Positions 61,201 through 64,000 of a stretch of DNA of 64,000 nucleotides are shown piece by piece; the stretch's first letter is position 1, and each line of letters starts with the position of its first letter. Made by a program: the position numbers and the translations under genes. Below the pieces are notes generated by a model. The model was not told the DNA's origin. It was given only the letters and a program-made list of their open reading frames with translations, and searched no databases. Origin of the DNA: Theristus sp. LFF4_11. Its lineage: Eukaryota > Nematoda > Chromadorea > Monhysterida > Xyalidae. The stretch is from assembly GCA_030248135.1 (NCBI GenBank), contig JASANC010003701.1:62001-126000 (forward strand). The letters are read 5' to 3'.

Positions 61201-63948
61201 CAAGCGCACCATATGGCGACAAGCGCACCACATGGCGACAAGCGCACAACATGGCGACAAGCGCACCATATGGCGACAAGCGCACCACATGGCGACAAGC
61301 GCACCACATGGCGACAAGCGCGCCACATGGCAACAAGCGCACCATATGGCGGCAAGCGCACCACATGGCGACAAGCGCACCACATGGCGACAAGCGCACC
61401 ACATGGCGACAAGCGCACCACATGGCGACAAGCGCACCATATGGCGACAAGCGCACCACATGGCGACAAGCGCACAACATGGCGACAAGCGCGCCACATG
61501 GCGACAAGCGCACCATCTGGCGGCAAGCGCACCACATGGCGACAAGCGCACCATATGGCGACAAGCGCACCACATGGCGACAAGCGCACAACATGGCGAC
61601 AAGCGCACCACATGGCGACAAGCGCACCACATGGCGGCAAGCGCACCACATGGCGACAAGCGCACCACATGGCGACAAGCGCACCACATGGCGACAAGCG
61701 CACCACCTGGCGGCAAGCGCACCACATGGCGACAAGCGCACCACATGGCGACAAGCGCACCATATGGCGGCAAGCGCACCACATGGCGACAAGCGCACCA
61801 TATGGCGACAAGCGCACCACATGGCGACAAGCGCACAACATGGCGACAAGCGCGCCACATGGCGACAAGCGCACCATCTGGCGGCAAGCGCACCACATGG
61901 CGACAAGCGCACCATATGGCGACAAGCGCACCACATGGCGACAAGCGCACAACATGGCGACAAGCGCACCACATGGCGACAAGCGCACCACGTGGCGGCA
62001 AGCGCACCACATGGTGACAAGCGCAGTACATGGCGACAAGCGCACCATATGGCGACAAGCGCACCACCTGGCGACAAGCGCACCACATGGCGACAAGCGC
62101 ACCACCTGGCGACAAGCGCTCCACATGGCGACAAGCGCACCACATGGCGACAAGCGCACCACATGGTGACAAGCGCAGTACATGGCGACAAGCGCACCAT
62201 ATGGCGACAAGCGCACCACCTGGCGACAAGCGCACCACATGGCGACAAGCGCACCACATGGCGACAAGCGCACCACATGGCGACAAGCGCACAACATGGC
62301 GACAAGCGCACCATATGGCGACAAGCGCACCACATGGCGACAAGCGCACCACATGGCGACAAGCGCGCCACATGGCAACAAGCGCACCATATGGCGGCAA
62401 GCGCACCACATGGCGACAAGCGCACCACATGGCGACAAGCGCACCACATGGCGACAAGCGCACCACATGGCGACAAGCGCACCATATGGCGACAAGCGCA
62501 CCACATGGCGACAAGCGCACAACATGGCGACAAGCGCGCCACATGGCGACAAGCGCACCATCTGGCGGCAAGCGCACCACATGGCGACAAGCGCACCATA
62601 TGGCGACAAGCGCACCACATGGCGACAAGCGCACAACATGGCGACAAGCGCACCACATGGCGACAAGCGCACCACATGGCGGCAAGCGCACCACATGGCG
62701 ACAAGCGCACCACATGGCGACAAGCGCACCACATGGCGACAAGCGCACCACCTGGCGGCAAGCGCACCACATGGCGACAAGCGCACCACATGGCGACAAG
62801 CGCACCATATGGCGGCAAGCGCACCACATGGCGACAAGCGCACCATATGGCGACAAGCGCACCACATGGCGACAAGCGCACAACATGGCGACAAGCGCGC
62901 CACATGGCGACAAGCGCACCATCTGGCGGCAAGCGCACCACATGGCGACAAGCGCACCATATGGCGACAAGCGCACCACATGGCGACAAGCGCACAACAT
63001 GGCGACAAGCGCACCACATGGCGACAAGCGCACCACGTGGCGGCAAGCGCACCACATGGTGACAAGCGCAGTACATGGCGACAAGCGCACCATATGGCGA
63101 CAAGCGCACCACCTGGCGACAAGCGCACCACATGGCGACAAGCGCACCACCTGGCGACAAGCGCACCACATGGCGACAAGCGCACCACATGGCGACAAGC
63201 GCACCACATGGTGACAAGCGCAGTACATGGCGACAAGCGCACCATATGGCGACAAGCGCACCACCTGGCGACAAGCGCACCACATGGCGACAAGCGCACC
63301 ACCTGGCGACAAGCGCACCACATGGCGGCAAGCGCACCACATGGTGACAAGCGCAGTACATGGCGACAAGCGCACCACATGGCGACAAGCGCACCACATG
63401 GCGGTACTTTAGTTTCTCTCCTCACCTCTTCTGAGAGTTTGCTGTTTGTCTCATTGCTACTGGAACGACCAATGAAAAATCGCACCAGCCAGCCCAGCTG
63501 TCGTGCCTCGCTTACCCACGTTGCGCGAATCGCTTGACGAAGTGCGAATTCAGTTGGAGCTGAGCTTGAAACTGTTTAAAGCTAACAACACAGAATTTTC
63601 AAAATATCTGAAATCGTCTTGCAAGATGCTTTGCTGCACAATTGTGCACAACAAGTGCGACCAACCAACCAGTCATCAAGCAATCCATCAATAATTTAAA
63701 GAAAATATTTTTTCTCAATACCGAATATAGAGCACAACCGAATAGTTTCGTCCCAATATTTCGCGGAACGGTTCTCCAGCATTGTTTTCAAACTTTTTCA
63801 AACGGAATGCTGATTGGTTGCTGTATTTCTGCGTTGATTGGCCAGAGTGGAAAACATGCCACCAGAATGCAAGCGTGGCGAACATGCAAATCAGAACGTA
63901 AAAACTACGATGGTACAAACGTTTGTGAGCGAGCATGTTGCAAAACAA
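58226..63948 (-). CDS. Beta-1,3-galactosyltransferase-like enzyme (GT31), type II Golgi protein
   Basis: Five exons on the minus strand: 63948-63722, 63564-63408, 60277-60188, 60026-59806 and 58583-58226, joining in phase (2, 0, 0, 2) to 350 residues. Residues ~15-40 form a signal anchor (SFYVLICMFATLAFWWHVFH) after a short basic cytoplasmic tail (MFCNMLAHKRLYHR). GT31 motifs follow in order: YSVVLYIRSAPTEFALRQAI then RATW, VRFFIGRSSSNET, EEDIVLVDMLDHYRRLSVKT then LHLLRW, a DxD-type metal site (WADTDT, where the family usually has DDD), PRHKSEKWRLARQVYPYG, then FPQYCIGFAVLMS, and the late acidic IEDVLYFG. It should transfer a hexose, typically galactose, from UDP-sugar onto a glycan acceptor in the Golgi. 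Intron 2 is filled by a 3-kb minisatellite and intron 4 holds a mariner-like element. The sugar specificity is not determined. Confidence 0.9.
58648..59741 (-). mobile_element. mariner-like element, copy 2, inside GT31 intron 4
   Basis: About 1.09 kb, TA-flanked, with ends CAGAGTGAGCTAAAAAA and GGCTCACCCTG. Inverted repeats of about 220 bp, as in copy 1. Inserted in the opposite orientation: the short transposase-start remnant runs on the minus strand from about 59192 to 59047. Here the fourth codon (Trp in copy 1) is TGA, but the downstream part VVRQFRKRFNLTPRDD is intact and lacks copy 1's small insertion. It then ends after about 50 codons. The catalytic domain is missing. Confidence 0.85.
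60425..63404. repeat. 19-bp minisatellite, about 157 units, filling GT31 intron 2
   Basis: Consensus + strand unit GCGCACCACATGGCGACAA (19 bp), repeated head to tail for about 2.98 kb with no gap seen. Unit variants include CATATGG, CACCTGG, CACGTGG, CATCTGG, AACATGG, TACATGG, and GGCGGC, GGTGAC or GGCAAC for GGCGAC. Variant order is itself repeated: a block from about 61200 recurs 1,045 bp (55 units) downstream. The consensus has no stop codon in any frame, so all six frames are open over long distances; these are not taken as genes. The array ends only about 3 bp from the splice donor of GT31 exon 2. Confidence 0.95.
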
Positions 63949-64000
63949 AATGTCAAGTGCAACATGACACTTTTAGATTTCGTATTCATTCCATTCAGAT
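63949..64000. other. upstream region of the GT31 gene
   Basis: Only about 50 bp before the window edge. Likely 5' UTR or promoter of the minus-strand GT31 gene; nothing further can be said. Confidence 0.3.

Noticed and set aside
60425..63404. CRISPR-like regular repeat
   Set aside because: Units are contiguous with no unique spacers, in a eukaryotic intron; it is a minisatellite.
60337..63537. Very long open frames (up to 1,044 codons) in several frames on both strands
   Set aside because: They are translations of the 19-bp minisatellite, whose consensus lacks stops in all frames. The array lies inside an intron defined by well-matched GT31 exons.

Overview
This is intron-rich nuclear DNA from an animal, most likely an invertebrate. 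It holds metazoan-type genes: a HYLS1 centriole protein, an FMRFamide-receptor-like GPCR, an OATP transporter, a type II Golgi glycosyltransferase and an LRR/Ig membrane protein. GT-AG introns are short to medium, and many hold palindromic mobile elements. The species could not be named. I rebuilt gene models by hand from splice sites, reading phase and family motifs. Exon coordinates are in each entry, and CDS spans include introns.

Layout. 1-7304: 3' end of a possible GANP/MCM3AP-like gene, then kanadaptin (SLC4A1AP), both +. 7650-8370: a MARCH-type RING-CH ubiquitin ligase (+). 8573-17042: three minus-strand genes, MRPS31, HYLS1 and mitochondrial malate dehydrogenase. 17043-19013: a gene-free stretch with a TIR-flanked element. 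19014-22602: an unrecognised 158-aa gene with a GC-AG intron, then MRPS18A (+). 23345-26064: an unrecognised 298-aa protein (-), divergent from an LRR/Ig transmembrane protein (26349-29065, +). 30380-35003: a PWWP-domain protein (-). 36586-38929: an unrecognised 217-aa protein (+) whose last intron holds nested fold-back elements. 38930-48031: about 9 kb without a convincing gene, containing transposon relics. 48032-52226: a GPCR (+). 53053-57898: an OATP/SLCO transporter (+). 58226-63948: a beta-1,3-galactosyltransferase-like GT31 enzyme (-).

The most striking structure is at the right end. About 157 copies of a 19-bp unit fill almost all of one 3.1-kb intron of the GT31 gene and abut its splice donor. 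Another intron of the same gene holds a 1.1-kb mariner-like element, and a second copy lies at 40141-41241. Several MITE families (about 100-260 bp) recur in introns across the window.

The genes are mostly unrelated housekeeping and membrane functions; no operon or pathway cluster is evident. Three encode mitochondrial proteins (MRPS31, MDH2, MRPS18A).
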